Below are positions 1 to 11,179 of a DNA stretch of 64,000 nucleotides, in pieces (positions within the stretch are counted from its first letter, which is position 1; each line of letters opens with the position of its first letter). Origin of the DNA: Gonatopus flavifemur (taxonomy: Eukaryota; Arthropoda; Insecta; Hymenoptera; Dryinidae). The DNA lies in the NCBI GenBank assembly GCA_018340375.1, contig JAFFJZ010000045.1, positions 806,001 to 870,000 of the forward strand, read 5' to 3'. Below the pieces are notes generated by a model. The model saw only the letters and a program-made list of their open reading frames with translations. It was not told where the DNA came from and did not search any database. The translations under genes were made by a program, and so were the position numbers.

Positions 1-498
1 TCATCATTTTGTCATGTTGCTGAAGTTTTAATCGTTTATTGAAACGAATTTGTAACCGAATATCGAAATACTGAGGTGTTGAAGACCCCAAATCTTGCAG
101 AGCATTCTTTGAACGAGCTTTCCGGTTCCAAGGAGTTTATTCGAGAAGATAAACACTGGTGGTTCTCCTATTTTTCCGATCCATGAGTTTCAATTTTCGT
201 TTCGTTTCTGTGAACGATTCAAACTTCACGAATATATTGTGTCAGCAGTGAATAGCGAATCGTACTAATTCCCAAGTAGAATTGATCATGAATTGATTAA
301 GTATAACATGTGAATTGATTCTCGGTCATTTTCATTTCACGATCTATCCGTTCGTCACGTTATCTCCAGCCTACTGAGCGTGTATCCCGGTCTTTGGTCC
401 GTGTACTCACTTATTTTTTTCCGAGCATCGGGTATTATAGATAATTGGCGTGGTCTCACGATTCAAAAAATCTTTCCTCACTGACAGGTTCATAATTA
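1..498. repeat. Left 498-bp terminal inverted repeat
   Basis: Seen directly: this segment is the reverse complement of 5279-5776 with only scattered mismatches, and both copies are 498 bp. The inner edge is sharp (homology stops after CATAATTA at 491-498). The outer edge coincides with the window start, so the repeat may extend further left. It brackets a LINE and a short ORF, which suggests a long-TIR or fold-back DNA element later hit by the LINE. No target duplication can be tested because the left outer boundary is not visible. Confidence 0.9.
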
Positions 499-886
499 GA
501 ATTACATAGAAGAATTACATAGGTGGTAAACATAAGTGTCAGTCGTTAATGCGAGTCTCCGTGTTTTAATTCTTTTTGGTGTGTTTCAATAATCTTCACT
601 AAGTGCGATGTGCATGTACTTTCTCCACTGATACTGATCTTCTTTTTTTTCATATATATGAATCTGCAGTGAATTTTAATCTATATTTAAACAGTGTTAA
701 TAACTCTTGCATTCTCTCAAACGATCCCTGGCCTTCATATTATATCGATATACTTTGTTTACGTTACGCCACGTGAGTGTATTGGTGCGTCTTTACCCAT
801 ATACAGTTTGTGTGTGTACCACTTTCGTTGTGCCAGTGTTCTCAATTATCTTCTTCTTCGTTCACTATCCTTTCATATTTCTGAGG

Positions 887-1711
887 ATGTCCAGTAAGAT
901 CTGCAAAGGGTGCTCCAAAGCCGTTGAGGATCCATTATCCTGTAACTCTTGCGGCGTTATTTCTCATCCTGGGCCTACATGTCTGTCCAGAAGTGGTCAC
1001 CCGTGGCATGTTGGGACTTTGCTGGATTGCGAAATGTTGAGAACACTTGCTTTGTCATCTTCGCAGAGCGACGACCGTAACTCTGTGTTGTTATCGAACA
1101 TTAGCTCGCTCTTTGACAGCAAATTTTCTGTTTTGAATGATAAGTTGGATCATTTCGAAAATAAAATTAAGGAATTGTCAACCGAAGTGTCCAATCTTAA
1201 TGCGAGAGTTTGTATGCTTGAAAATGGGAGATCCGATGCTAATAATCATTCAACAATTTCTTGTGATGAAGAGGAGTTTTTCAGCGAACTGGAAGATCGT
1301 CGGAGTCGTTCTTTCAATATCATGATGTTCAATGTTCCTGAGAATGTTTCTTCAGGTTCTTCTGATCTTACTGAGGTCAATAAGGTTTTGTAAGCAATCA
1401 AACCCGATTGCTGTCATGATATACGTTTTCGTCGCTTGGGAAAACCCAATGATAATAAGGTTCGCCCCTTATGTGTGACTTTCCCGTGTAGTCGTACGCC
1501 TTTGGATATCATCAGAGGAAAGTCTGCTTACGGGGGCCCTGTCAAAATCTCACTCGATCGGACTCCTCGGCAACGTGCACACTTAAGCAATCTTCGTGAT
1601 CGTTTGAAAGACCTAAACGACCCGACAAAGACCATCAGATATCTCAATGGTGTACCGAAAATTGTTCCTCTACACAAAACCCGGAATCCATCATCGCAAA
1701 AAAACCTGTGA
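887..1711 (+). pseudogene. LINE ORF1, PHD-like zinc finger and coiled coil, frameshifted
   Basis: ATG at 887 opens a frame with a Cys-rich finger in its first 35 codons (CKGC, CNSCG, then H and C ligands), consistent with the PHD-like fingers of CR1-group ORF1 proteins. A region with heptad spacing follows (SLFDSKFSVLNDKLDHFENK) and looks like a coiled coil. The frame stops at 1391-1393. Homologous coding resumes in another frame from about 1400 to 1711, with the conserved-looking patch DRTPRQRAHLSNLRDRL. One frameshift near 1390-1430 therefore separates the two halves. The presumed role is RNA binding in the retrotransposition particle, inferred from the family. The stop TGA at 1709-1711 overlaps the first codon of ORF2. 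Confidence 0.75.
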
Positions 1712-4584
1712 CTCGCCCTTTAGTGTACTACCAAAACGTACGTGGCCTTCGTACCAAACTCAATGCACTTCGTTGTGCTGCGGCGGCTTCTGTCGATCAT
1801 TACGACATTATCATCTTCTCTGAAACTTGGTTGACTGATGGAATTTCATCCTCTGAAATCGGCTTGGATGGTTATACTATATATAGGAAGGACAGATCTT
1901 CACTTACTAGTCATTGTGAGAGAGGGGATGGAGTTTTGATAGCGGTGAAGAGTGTCATTCCTAGTTTTGAGCTGTTGTCTGTACATACAAACGTTGAGCA
2001 TCTATTCATTAAGGCAAGATTGGGAATCTCGGATGTGATTTTTGGAGCCGTCTATATCCCGCCATCATCACCTGCGCATCTCTACGAAGATCACTGTAAG
2101 AGTGTGGAAGTTATTCTAAGTGCCCATCAGGATCTTTCTTTTTACCTTAACGGTGACTATAATTTGCCGCATGCTTCCTGGCGTATGTCTTGCGCTGAAT
2201 TATCGTGTGACTTACGTCCTGGAGCATCTTGTAATGAAGTGCAATCAGTTCAGTTTATTTATGAATATTTTAATTTTTCTAATTTATTCTGAAAAAGTGA
2301 TATTTGTAATGCTTTCAGGGTCATGCTTGACCTGCTGTTCACAAATGCTATTTCTCTAGTTACGAGGTTATCTACTGAATCTCTTCTAGCTTGTGATATT
2401 CATCATCCTCCTATTGTTTCTACGCTGAGTATGGATGTAGTTAAGTTTCTTCCTAGTAACAGTGTTTCTCGTTATAATTTCCGTTCAGGTGATTATACTG
2501 CTATTTGTAATTATTTCAATCAAATTCCTTGGGACTCACTACTTGAAGGTTTGTCTGTTGATGATGCGACTGAGTGCCTATATGAACATATGTACCATGC
2601 TATTGATTTGTATGTTCCTAAGTGTTATTATCGCGGATCTAATTATCCTAGGTGGTTTTCACCCCAGTTGATTGATCTAATACGAGCAAAGAAAGTGGCG
2701 CATCGTACGTATAAAATCTCTAATTTGTTGCAAGATTACATTATTTTCTCCGATTTGCGTTCTCAATGTAAAAATTTAGTATATAAATGTTACAATGACT
2801 ACGTTAGGTCAACTGAATTGCAGATCGCTGATAATGTAAAAGGCTTTTGGAACTTTGTCAACTCACACCGATCCGACAATGCTATTCCTAACAACATGGT
2901 TCTAGATGGCGTTTCAGTTAGTTCTGGGTGTGAAATTTCAGATCTGTTTGCTACTCACTTTGAATCTGTTTATGTTTCTCTCAATGATCTGTTGCCTGAT
3001 TTCGTATCTAATTTTCAATTGGATATTTCCGATCTTCATATTAACATTGGGGAAATATTTCTTGGGATCAATTCTCTAAGCATCAATAAAGGACCTGGGG
3101 ATGACGGTATTCCTCCTTTATTCCTAAAATCTTGCACCTATATATTATCACGACCCTTATGGCTACTCTTCAATGCTTCCTTATCTTCAGGTCATTTTCC
3201 ATCTCGCTGGAAAAATAGTCTGATTATCCCGATTTTTAAGGCTGGCAGCAGATCTGATGTGAGAAACTATAGACCAATATCAATTATAAGCGTGATTCCA
3301 AAATTATTTGAATCTTTAGTAACTGATAAATTATCTCCTCTATGTTCTAGCATCATCTTTGACATGCAACATGGCTTTGTGCCTGGTCGCTCAACAGGCA
3401 CCAATTTGTCTATTTATTGTAATTATGTTTCGAGGGTTCTGGATGATAACAGTCAAGTTGATACTGTTTATACGGATTTCACCGAAGCCTTCGACACTGT
3501 TGATCATAACGTTCTTTTATCTAAATTAAATCATCTTGGTTTCCGTGGTAATATTCTTATTTGGATAAGAAGCTATTTGATGAATCGAACCCAAACTGTC
3601 AAAATTAAAAACTGTACCTCAAGGACCATTAATGTTTGCTCAGACGTTCCGCAAGGGTCGCATTTGGGGCCACTGCTTTTTACACTTTTTATTAATGATA
3701 TTGGCAACAACTTCAAATTTGCGAAGCATTTAATTTTTGCGGATGATTTGAAATTGTTCATGAAAATTTCGTCATACGCTGACGCCATTGCTCTGCAGTC
3801 GGATTTGTATGAATTGGAATCATGGTGTTCCTTGAATGAATTGAAGCTGAATATAGTGAAATGTGAAGTTATGAGACTGTCGCGCAAATTGCAGCCCATT
3901 ACCTTCTCTTATGAGTTGAGTGGCTCAAGCTTGGAGGTTGTGCAGAATATGCTCGATTTAGGTATTACGTTCGATTCCAAGCCTAATTTTACTTTTCACT
4001 ATCATAATGTGGTGAACACAGCTATGAAGCAGCTCGGTTTTTTGAAGCGTATGTCTGCTGACTCCAAAGAGCCCTCAACATTGATTACGTTATACAATGC
4101 TCTCGTGAGACCTAACTTAGAATACGCGACTCACATTTGGTCTCCTCATCATGACAAATATTGTAAACTTATCGAGAGAGTTCAGCATAGATTTTTACGA
4201 TTTTTGGCTTTCAAAAATCATACCCCCATGGCTATATCCTGCCATGATTATGGTCTGTTGATGGGGTTGTTCAACATGAACACTCTCGAAACTCGTAGAA
4301 TGATCAATGATTTGGTATTCATTTCCGAAATAATCAATGGTCAAATCAATTGCCCTGAACTTCTCTCTCTCTTAAATTTCAATGTACCCTCCAGGTCTCT
4401 TAGGAACCCATTACTTTTCAATGTTCCTATGTTTAAGTCGCAATTCTTTTATACTGACCCAGTAAATCGAATTTGTTGTTTAGCAAATACTTATAGAGAT
4501 GAGTTCGACTTCTTTTCTGGATCAGTTTCAGTATTCAAGACTTCTGTCTCTAGAGCATGTTCTAGTAGGTGTGTGAGATTGTAA
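1708..4584 (+). pseudogene. LINE ORF2: endonuclease and reverse transcriptase, one in-frame TGA
   Basis: One reading frame runs from 1708 to 4584 (about 958 codons) and is broken only by TGA at 2290-2292. The N-terminal ~205 codons are an exonuclease-endonuclease-phosphatase domain: NVRGL, the metal-binding Glu in SETWL, GDYNLP, and after the stop LDLLFTN and the terminal HHPP box. RT motifs follow in order: NKGPGDDGIP, YRPISI, HGFVPGRST, YTDFTEAFD (motif A), VPQGSHLGPLLF (motif B), FADD at about 3739-3747 (motif C). The first codon is GTG, in a 4-nt GTGA overlap with the ORF1 stop. An ATG mutated to GTG, with termination-reinitiation in the active ancestor, is a reasonable inference. Role: target-primed reverse transcription of the LINE RNA. 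The single stop makes this copy inactive but young. Confidence 0.9.
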
Positions 4585-4918
4585 TATTCTTATACTCGTT
4601 ATTTATCCTGTACAGGATGTTATATTTTGCACTATGTCTTCCTGTAATCCGTCTGTTCACTTTATATGATTTCTTTTTTTGTATTTTTTCTTTATTTTTA
4701 TTTTATTTGTTAAATTTTCACTGTATCGTATCAATACTTTGGTCACTAAAGGGCTTTATTGCCCGTTGGATAAATAAATGAATAATTATCGGCGCAACGA
4801 GAAGAGTCTAGTCAACAGCATATTTTTCAGTTCCAATATATTTTTCTTGTGGTGTATTTTTCTCATTTGACAATCTTCCGTCTTTTTGCATCGGGATTGA
4901 GATCTTTCTTGTCCTCAT

Positions 4919-5263
4919 ATGCCCAAGGTTAGGTTCCGGCAGGGCATGGAATGTCCTTTTTTCGGGCAACCCAAAGATTTAAGCCCTCAGTATCTTCCGT
5001 CCAATGCTGACGTGCTAAGATCTTGTACTCAGGTGCGATATGACTTGGCAATGGCGTCAATCCCTCCAGCTAGAGATGTTAGCCTTCCCACGGTAGCTGG
5101 AATTGTTACTCAAGAAATAGAGGATCTTCATTCGAAGGCATCAATTCCCACTGCTCCACACAATCGAGTGACGCAACTTTTGAAATCACTTCATGAAAAA
5201 TATTACAATCCTCGAAAATCTCACAATAGAGATAAGCGAAACGATAAACGCAACCATATCTGA
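4919..5263 (+). CDS. Truncated hypothetical protein, insect family of unknown function
   Basis: An ATG-started 114-codon ORF lying between the LINE tail and the right inverted repeat. The first ~100 residues look like real protein: MPKVRFRQG, then CPFFG, then KASIP and a LHEKYYNPRKS block. The end turns into a basic tail (HNRDKRNDKRNHI) and stops 16 bp before the repeat begins. From memory, the spacing of CPFFG...KASIP...H.KY recalls the N-terminus of a recurrent hypothetical family in insect genomes, but I cannot name it or give a function. It is probably a remnant of the gene carried by the inverted-repeat element. The reverse strand is also open for part of this interval, which lowers certainty. 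Confidence 0.45.
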   Translation: MPKVRFRQGMECPFFGQPKDLSPQYLPSNADVLRSCTQVRYDLAMASIPPARDVSLPTVAGIVTQEIEDLHSKASIPTAPHNRVTQLLKSLHEKYYNPRKSHNRDKRNDKRNHI

Positions 5264-5278
5264 TAGATCTCCATCTAA

Positions 5279-5776
5279 TAATTATGAACCTGTCAGTGCG
5301 GAAAGATTTTTTGAATCGTGAGACCACGCCAATTATCTTCAATACCCGATGCTCGGAAGAAAATAAGTGAGTACACGGACCGAAGACCAGGATACACGCT
5401 CAGTAGGCTGGGGATAACGTGACGAACGGATAGATCGTGAAATGAAAATGACCGAGAATCAATTCACATGTTATACTCAATCAATTCATGATCAATCCTA
5501 CTTGGGAATTAGTATGATCCGCTATTTACTGCTGACACAATATATTCGTGAAGTTTGAATCGTTCACAGAAACGAAACGAAAATTGAAACTCATGGATCG
5601 GAAAAATAGGAGAACCACCAGTGTTTATCTTCTCGAATAAACTCCTTGGAACCGGAAAACTCGTTCAAAGAATGCTCTGCATGATTTGGGGTCTTCAACA
5701 CCTCGGTATTTCGATATTCGGTTACAAATTCGTCTCAATTAACGATTAAAACTTCAGCAACATGACAAAATGATGA
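5279..5776. repeat. Right 498-bp terminal inverted repeat
   Basis: Reverse-complement partner of 1-498. The sequence just outside (about 5795-5825) again resembles an internal stretch of the repeat near 310-345 (GTGAATTGRTTCTCGGTCAT), so the neighbourhood may hold a second partial copy. Confidence 0.9.
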
Positions 5777-7980
5777 ATTGAATATTGCGTTGTGAATTGG
5801 TTCTCGGTCATTCTCGCTCTTTCTCGGGGGGTGGGGGGGGGGGGGGGTTGTACTCCCTCCCTCAATACAGTACTTTCCCACAATATTTCTCTCTCTTAGG
5901 GTGTCACAACCCGAATCTTATTTCAATTCGACCATTCACGAATCTCCTGCGAGAATTCTAAAGAATGCTCAGAGTGGAGCAATTTTTCGGAACTTTGAAC
6001 GCAATGCGCGACCTGAAGATCTTGTCCGATTTCATTTTTTTTTTTAATTCGATTTACTTTTCGATTCTGAAACCTTTTGGAATCTCGCTCCGCCCTAACT
6101 CACACATATATCGATCAACCGTCTTGGTGTTAGCACGAAAAATCGTGGCTCAATACTCGAGACGAAAGAGTATCCCGGTCGTTCGCGCCATCCGAACCCT
6201 TATTCGTGCGATCATTTTCTTGCATGCGACTGCACCATTGCAACCGTGTTTTTTTTTTAGTTCCTTCGAGAAGAGTTACTCGTGTGATCGACCCATTGAG
6301 GAGATATTGTTGGGATTCGACCCAACAACACCATTATCTTCAACCATATACTTCTTTGTTCACGCGTCACTCTTGACGATATTGTCAATGTATAAACTCT
6401 CGTGAGTTATTTTCATTAAAAGTGTTTGTCTCAAAGTTATTCGGAATGTGTTTTTTTTCATCACAACTCATCGACCATACGATCCGGCGTGGATCCACGA
6501 GTGTTTTTGATCGACGTTTTAGTAGTTCGTGGCTTTACTGAAGTAACATCGTTAGTTGATGCCTTTTTTTGGTAAATTCGGCTCGTGGATCGATCAAATT
6601 GACTATGCAAGAATGAATATTCTTCATGTCCGTGAGGCGTCGCTGTATGAAGAAAAAGAGTATATTGAAAGGATATACAAGATATACAATCTCACAATAA
6701 AATGTGTTCCACTTTGAATTTGAATTGAATTGATGGAAATTATGAATTGAGGATTCATCATTCGCAACTTGTAGTGATTCTTCATTTCCCACAGTTGGTA
6801 CCTCAACTACATACACTTTGCATGTTATGAACAAATAACAATTCACATGAAGACCAATTCAGTAATATACGAAAGCCTAAAAATCATTTTCCTGACCATC
6901 TGACGTTTCAAATCCTGAAATCTCGAAGTAAGAATGTGAAATCACTTCCACCACGTAGCACATCCGGATGAATTATAGAAACATATCGTGGAAGTTCCTA
7001 TTTCAGTATACTGTACTGCGAGAAAGTTTTCTTCCAGTTATTCCGGTAAAAAATTTCATGACCAACACATTCCTATAGGAAATTCCATATACATGTATTC
7101 GAAGTAATTGACAAAAATGAAATGTGGGGTATTCCCCATAGTTCTCTGGAAATTCACCATCCAACTGTAGGAATCCCGTGAAATTGGGAATTTCTACACG
7201 ATTCCGAAGTCATCAGTTTGAGCCACCCTGCTGGAACTGCTAGACTCAAACGCACTCGGAACTTTTCGACTACGTTCAAGATCCGTTCCTTTCCATGGAA
7301 TAGTGTTCTGAAACGCATCAAGAATATTTTCGATCCATCCCAATGTGAATACAACCAGCAATACCTTGATGGTATGAATCTGTTTCCATAAATGATATTT
7401 TCGATAGTTTTGGAAGGTCTATTCTATTCAAATATCAGCATCTCCGCAACTCGGAATGCAGACTGATTGTGAGATAGCACGAAGCAGCTTTATTGAACCA
7501 TTTTTGCTTCCCGAAATGCATGTTTTACAATAGGTGGTCATGACCGAAGAAGTTGAATCAAAATATAAGAAGAACATTTGCGGACAATTGGCGCGGAAGA
7601 GTGAATCCCAATTGAATTTGATCGAGATACAACTTTTCCCCGTTCAAAATGAATGTCCGATGTACAGAAAATTTTTAATACCTAACGTGGAGAATCGAAC
7701 TTGCCCCCCAACATTGGAATATCTGAAGTCTCACATCCTACCTACATAATCAACCATAACGCTACGGTATATTCACTGTAAACAGTGGTTCAAACCCAGG
7801 AGTCACAATTTTTAGATTGGTTCGATATGGGAGACCAAAGGACGGTATGAATCGTTTTTGCAGACATTTGGAATCCACGGGGGAATATAATGTGAGATAA
7901 ATGTATGTTTCTATCCGATTTCAACTGATATTCCAAAGGAATAAGTATTGGGAATCGAAGAGGAAATGAACAAAATACAT
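5777..7980. other. Intergenic stretch without recognisable gene
   Basis: No coding signal I can support. There is a G-rich homopolymer tract at about 5826-5849. Open frames at 5965-6405, 6535-6846 and 7534-7749 have low-complexity or unrecognisable composition and no family motif. Short AT-rich segments with GGAATTTCATATA-like words near 7070-7180 resemble words near 21600-21840. Confidence 0.6.
5826..5849. repeat. Poly-G tract
   Basis: A run of almost pure G interrupted once by T, directly after TTTCTC. It could form a G-quadruplex and is a likely site of sequencing or assembly error. A shorter G tract is at about 48377-48389. Confidence 0.85.
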
Positions 7981-8097
7981 ACCCGGGGGAAAAAGTTAGA
8001 TATAATCGGATATAATTACATAAAATTCGATCTGATTCAGATAAAATTATATATATTCCAGATAAAAGTTGATCTGATCAGATATAATGAAGATCTA
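7981..8097. repeat. Left end of an interrupted AT-rich DNA element
   Basis: Begins ACCCGGGGGAAAAAGTT and continues with imperfect GATATAAT/GATCTGAT words. The reverse complement of 19971-19978 and the sequence leading up to it gives the same start (ACCCGGGGAAAAAAATT) and the same word set. The two ends face each other across about 12 kb. I interpret them as the termini of one MITE-like element opened by later insertions, although two independent solo ends cannot be excluded. Confidence 0.5.
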
Positions 8098-8098
8098 G

Positions 8099-10130
8099 TT
8101 ATATCTTCGTGAGAACCACGATATTCGTCTTGCTAAGAGCTAGAGATAGCCCATGCTTCCTCATCCAGGTTTCGATGAGACGCATCGCCTGATTGAGGGC
8201 CAGCTGGGCTCGTGCGACGTCACGTGCCTCAACGGGTAGGCCAACGTCATCAGCGAACCCAACCAGTATGGACTCATGGACATCTCCAACCTCAGCAGAC
8301 CGTCCTAGGCGACGTTCCAAGGATTGTGGCCCAGAATGGATCCCTGCCTCGCACCCGAGGTGATTGCGATCCTCTCCCAGCCCGCGGTTGTCTCGTACGT
8401 CAGAGCGCGGTCCTCCAAATACTGGTCCACCATCCCAAGGAGGTACCGAGGCACGCGCATCGCATGCTCCAACGCCGACAGCATGTCGCTCCAACGTGCG
8501 GACTTGAACGCGTTCTCCACGTCGAACGTCACGAGGAGAACGACGCGCCTGGGGTGACGATTGCGATTCTCCACGCGCCACATCGCCTCAACCACCTCCT
8601 GGACCACATAGAGGGTCTAACGACCCACACGGAACCCGTTCTGCATCGGCGATAGGCCACCTGACTCATTGATCACGAGATACAGCCTCCCCTTGAGAAG
8701 CCTCTCCAGCACCTCGCCCGCTGTGTCTGACATGTACAACAGGCGGTAAGGGGAGGGCGTCTCCGGATCGCATTTACCCTCCTCGATGAGAGCAAGGCGG
8801 GCGAGCTTCCAGCGGCCACTGGAGACTCCAGCCGTGAGACTTGCGTTTTACATGTCCAACAGCAGGTGGCGTCGACAGCGCCACACCATCTTCAAGACCT
8901 CTCTCAGCACCTCGTCTGGACCAGGAGCCTTCCAGTTCTTCAGTTGGCGTACGGCGACGTCCAGCTCCTCGAAAGTGAAGAGCGAGACGTCGTCAACGTC
9001 ACCGAGAACTCGCTCCGGCTGGAGAGAGTGTTCCGGCAAGAGCTTTTGAACGCCCCGCTCCACGAGAGCCTCGTCCAACGTGACTTCCGAGTGCCAGGTC
9101 CCCAGCCTCTGAGTCACCATCTTGTAACCTAGACTCCAGGGATCCGCGTCGACCGTCGCCACTTGCTTCCTCCAACAGCAGACTGTGCTCCCGTTGATGG
9201 CACTGTGGAGCAGCTCCCTCGCCGCCTAGTGTTTCGCGAACCTGGTCGCCGCCTCCGGACGATTCCTCGCCCTTCGAGCGGCCTTGTGCAGCCGAAGGCA
9301 TCCCCGGCGTGGATCAGCACTCTCCGGTGTCCACCAGTACACGGGTCGCTTCTCGTCTCAAGGCCTCCTCCCCGGCATGGAGGCGTCGCACGTGGAAGCG
9401 ATCAGGTTCATGGTCGAATCCACAAAAGCCTCGACCATGGGAGCTCCACTGATGACCGATGCCTCGGCACTCCCGTGCATCCTCGTGGACCCCAAACTTG
9501 GTATACTGATGGTTGCTACCGATGTAGTTCTCGACCACCCTCCAGTCTCTGACTCGGGGCGTCAGTTCTCCAGAGGCGAGGGAAATATCGTGAATGGTCT
9601 TCAAGTATCCCGGGCGGCGGAACGTCGTAACGTTACCAACGTTCAGGACGACCAGTCCTGTCCTAGCCACCGTCCCCAGGATATATTCCCCCCTGGAGTT
9701 GGCGCAGCTCATGCCCCACTCCACCGTCCTAGAGCTTAAATCCCCGAAAATCATTTTCTTGGTTGCGTCGAGGATCGCCACCTCCAGAGCATCGACTCTC
9801 CGTCAAAAGCCCGCCATACGGTCGTTTGCGGAGAGATGGCAGCTGAAAACCACTATTCCTCCATAATCGACCCAGACAAAGTCCTCCAAACAAGCACCTT
9901 GCCACGATTGGTCACTCTTATCGCAGCAGTGCCGAGCAGGTCCCGGTACCAATCTGGTGAGTCACGGTTCTGGTACTGCTCGCTGATCGCCACCAGGTTG
10001 GCGTTTTTCCCTCGCACCATTTGCAGCAGGAGATTATCTGCCACCAGGCCCCCTTTTAGGTTTGCCTGGAGGACGTTGGACGCGCCTTCAGCTTGTTCCG
10101 CTTCAAGGCCACCTCGGAATCCACACACTC
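8099..10130 (-). pseudogene. R1-like LINE ORF2 (endonuclease-RT), truncated and frameshifted
   Basis: The endonuclease N-terminus lies near 10080-9853 (LQANLKGG, VAISEQYQNRD) and continues at 9781-9314. There the GDFN metal-binding box reads GDLS, which probably inactivates it. The RT palm begins near 9000 (LKNWKAPGPDEV), shows SPMQNGFR-like and NAFKSARW blocks (about 8640-8480), and ends with VGFADDV near 8240. At least four frame changes separate the pieces. Everything downstream of about 40 residues after FADD is missing. In active members this protein nicks a specific target and copies the RNA into DNA; this copy cannot. Confidence 0.8.
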
Positions 10131-11061
10131 CCTGGTGCCAGGAGCGTGGACCAGTCGAGCAGACCCTACCCCCTTCTCCGCGCAGAGCATGCACCTTGGT
10201 GTGGTGGTGCACTCCTTCGCTTTGTGTCCTCCTCCCCCACACTTTGAGCAGAGGGTGAACCCGTAGGCAGCTGAGCAGGATCGGGCGAGGTGGCCATACC
10301 CGTCGCATCTGAAACAACGCTCCACTACGACTCTCTTTCTGATACTGCACACGAGCCAACCAACCTTGATCTCCTTTGGTGGTTCACTCAGTAACGCGGC
10401 GGTTCTTCGGCTACATCCCACGATGGCCGCCTTCTGGCCCCTAACATTTGTGGGGGTCAGAGAGACTTTGACGCCAGTCATGTCATCAGGATCCCTCTGT
10501 ATTGCGGCCTCCACGTTCCCTACTTCAGTGACGCAGTCTAGACCACGGATTTCCAATGTCTCGTGGGGTTCAAGACTGCACACCACTGCGTTCCCCCGAG
10601 TACACTCCTCAGGACGGTGGCTGACTCCTTCTTGTCTCATGTCTTCTGCCCAAGTTCAATCAGGAGATCGCCAGCCCGCGTTTTGCAGATACCCTCAATT
10701 TCCGCGTCCTCGGGTTTCACGCTCTTGTGGATCGCACCCAGGACCTGGGCGTTTGGCCTTTCCTGAGTGGTTTTGATCAGAATTGCCTTGGTCCTGGGCG
10801 TTGATGACGCCTCCCTCTTTTTCTTCTTCTTTGTTCCCCTTCCCCCGCGCCTGAATCTCCGGGGCACTGCGGAACTACGACTTTCTCCCCTCCTTCACTG
10901 ACCCTCGCTGTCCCGGGCTCCTTCCTCCTGCGTCGCTGGACGACTGTCCATTCGCATTGAGTCGGAGCTACGGGCTCCGGAGGGCCGGTTGCACCTCCAG
11001 ACCTTGGTACTGATGGTGCACCTTCAGTGGAGGGGGGAGTCTCCTTCTTTTCATTTTTTGG
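10056..11061 (-). pseudogene. R1-like LINE ORF1 (Gag-like, three zinc knuckles)
   Basis: The likely start is ATG at 11061 (MPKNEKKETPPS); the frame is open further upstream but has no earlier ATG. The N-terminal part is Pro/Lys/Arg-rich (KKKKKREAS), followed by a conserved-looking core (GVKVSLTPTNVRG) and CCHC knuckles near 10210-10330: CFRCDGYGHLARSC, CSKCGGGGHKAKEC and a third half, CMLCAEKG. The coding sequence changes frame at about 10860 and 10640, so this is a pseudogene. Role in the active family: RNA chaperone and particle protein that escorts ORF2 and RNA to the target site. The C-terminus overlaps the start of the endonuclease frame, as is typical of this group. Confidence 0.8.
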
Positions 11062-11179
11062 CATCCTCCTGTGTTCTTCTTCCGGGTGGTTGCCCGAAGT
11101 TCTTCGACGCACAGTGGGGCCAAATGCGGAAAAGCTGGACAAACTTATAAGGGGCTCTCGAATTCGCTTGCGACTTCAT

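Larger units (their letters stand above)
505..4790 (+). mobile_element. CR1/Jockey-group non-LTR retrotransposon (LINE)
   Basis: A nearly full-length LINE with 5' leader, ORF1 (zinc finger plus coiled coil), ORF2 (endonuclease plus reverse transcriptase) and a short 3' UTR ending in a TAAATAAATGAATAA-type tail near 4770-4790. No LTRs are present. The gene order, the PHD-like finger in ORF1, the apurinic-type endonuclease and the simple-repeat tail fit the CR1/Jockey assemblage; the exact clade is not resolved. The 5' boundary is approximate: it lies between the TIR inner edge (498) and ORF1 (887). The element sits inside the inverted-repeat structure 1-5776, so it probably inserted into it. 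Damage is modest: a shift in ORF1 and one nonsense codon in ORF2. Confidence 0.85.
8099..11142 (-). mobile_element. R1-like LINE, 3' truncated
   Basis: On the minus strand, from high to low coordinates: 5' leader, a Gag-like ORF1 with CCHC knuckles, endonuclease, then reverse transcriptase up to the FADD motif. The coding sequence ends at 8099 inside the RT, right at the border of the AT-rich element end 7981-8097, so the thumb and 3' UTR are missing. LINEs usually lose the 5' end, so loss of the 3' end implies a later deletion or insertion. GC content here is clearly higher than in the surroundings. Knuckle arrangement and RT motif wording (NAFNS-like NAFKSARW, GFADDV) fit the R1 group. Several frameshifts are present. 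Confidence 0.8.

Noticed and set aside
5965..6405. 146-codon ORF as a gene
   Set aside because: Composition is driven by T-runs, there is no motif and no splice or promoter context.
8212..10776. Several plus-strand ORFs of 60-150 codons
   Set aside because: They are antisense shadows of the GC-rich R1-like LINE on the minus strand.
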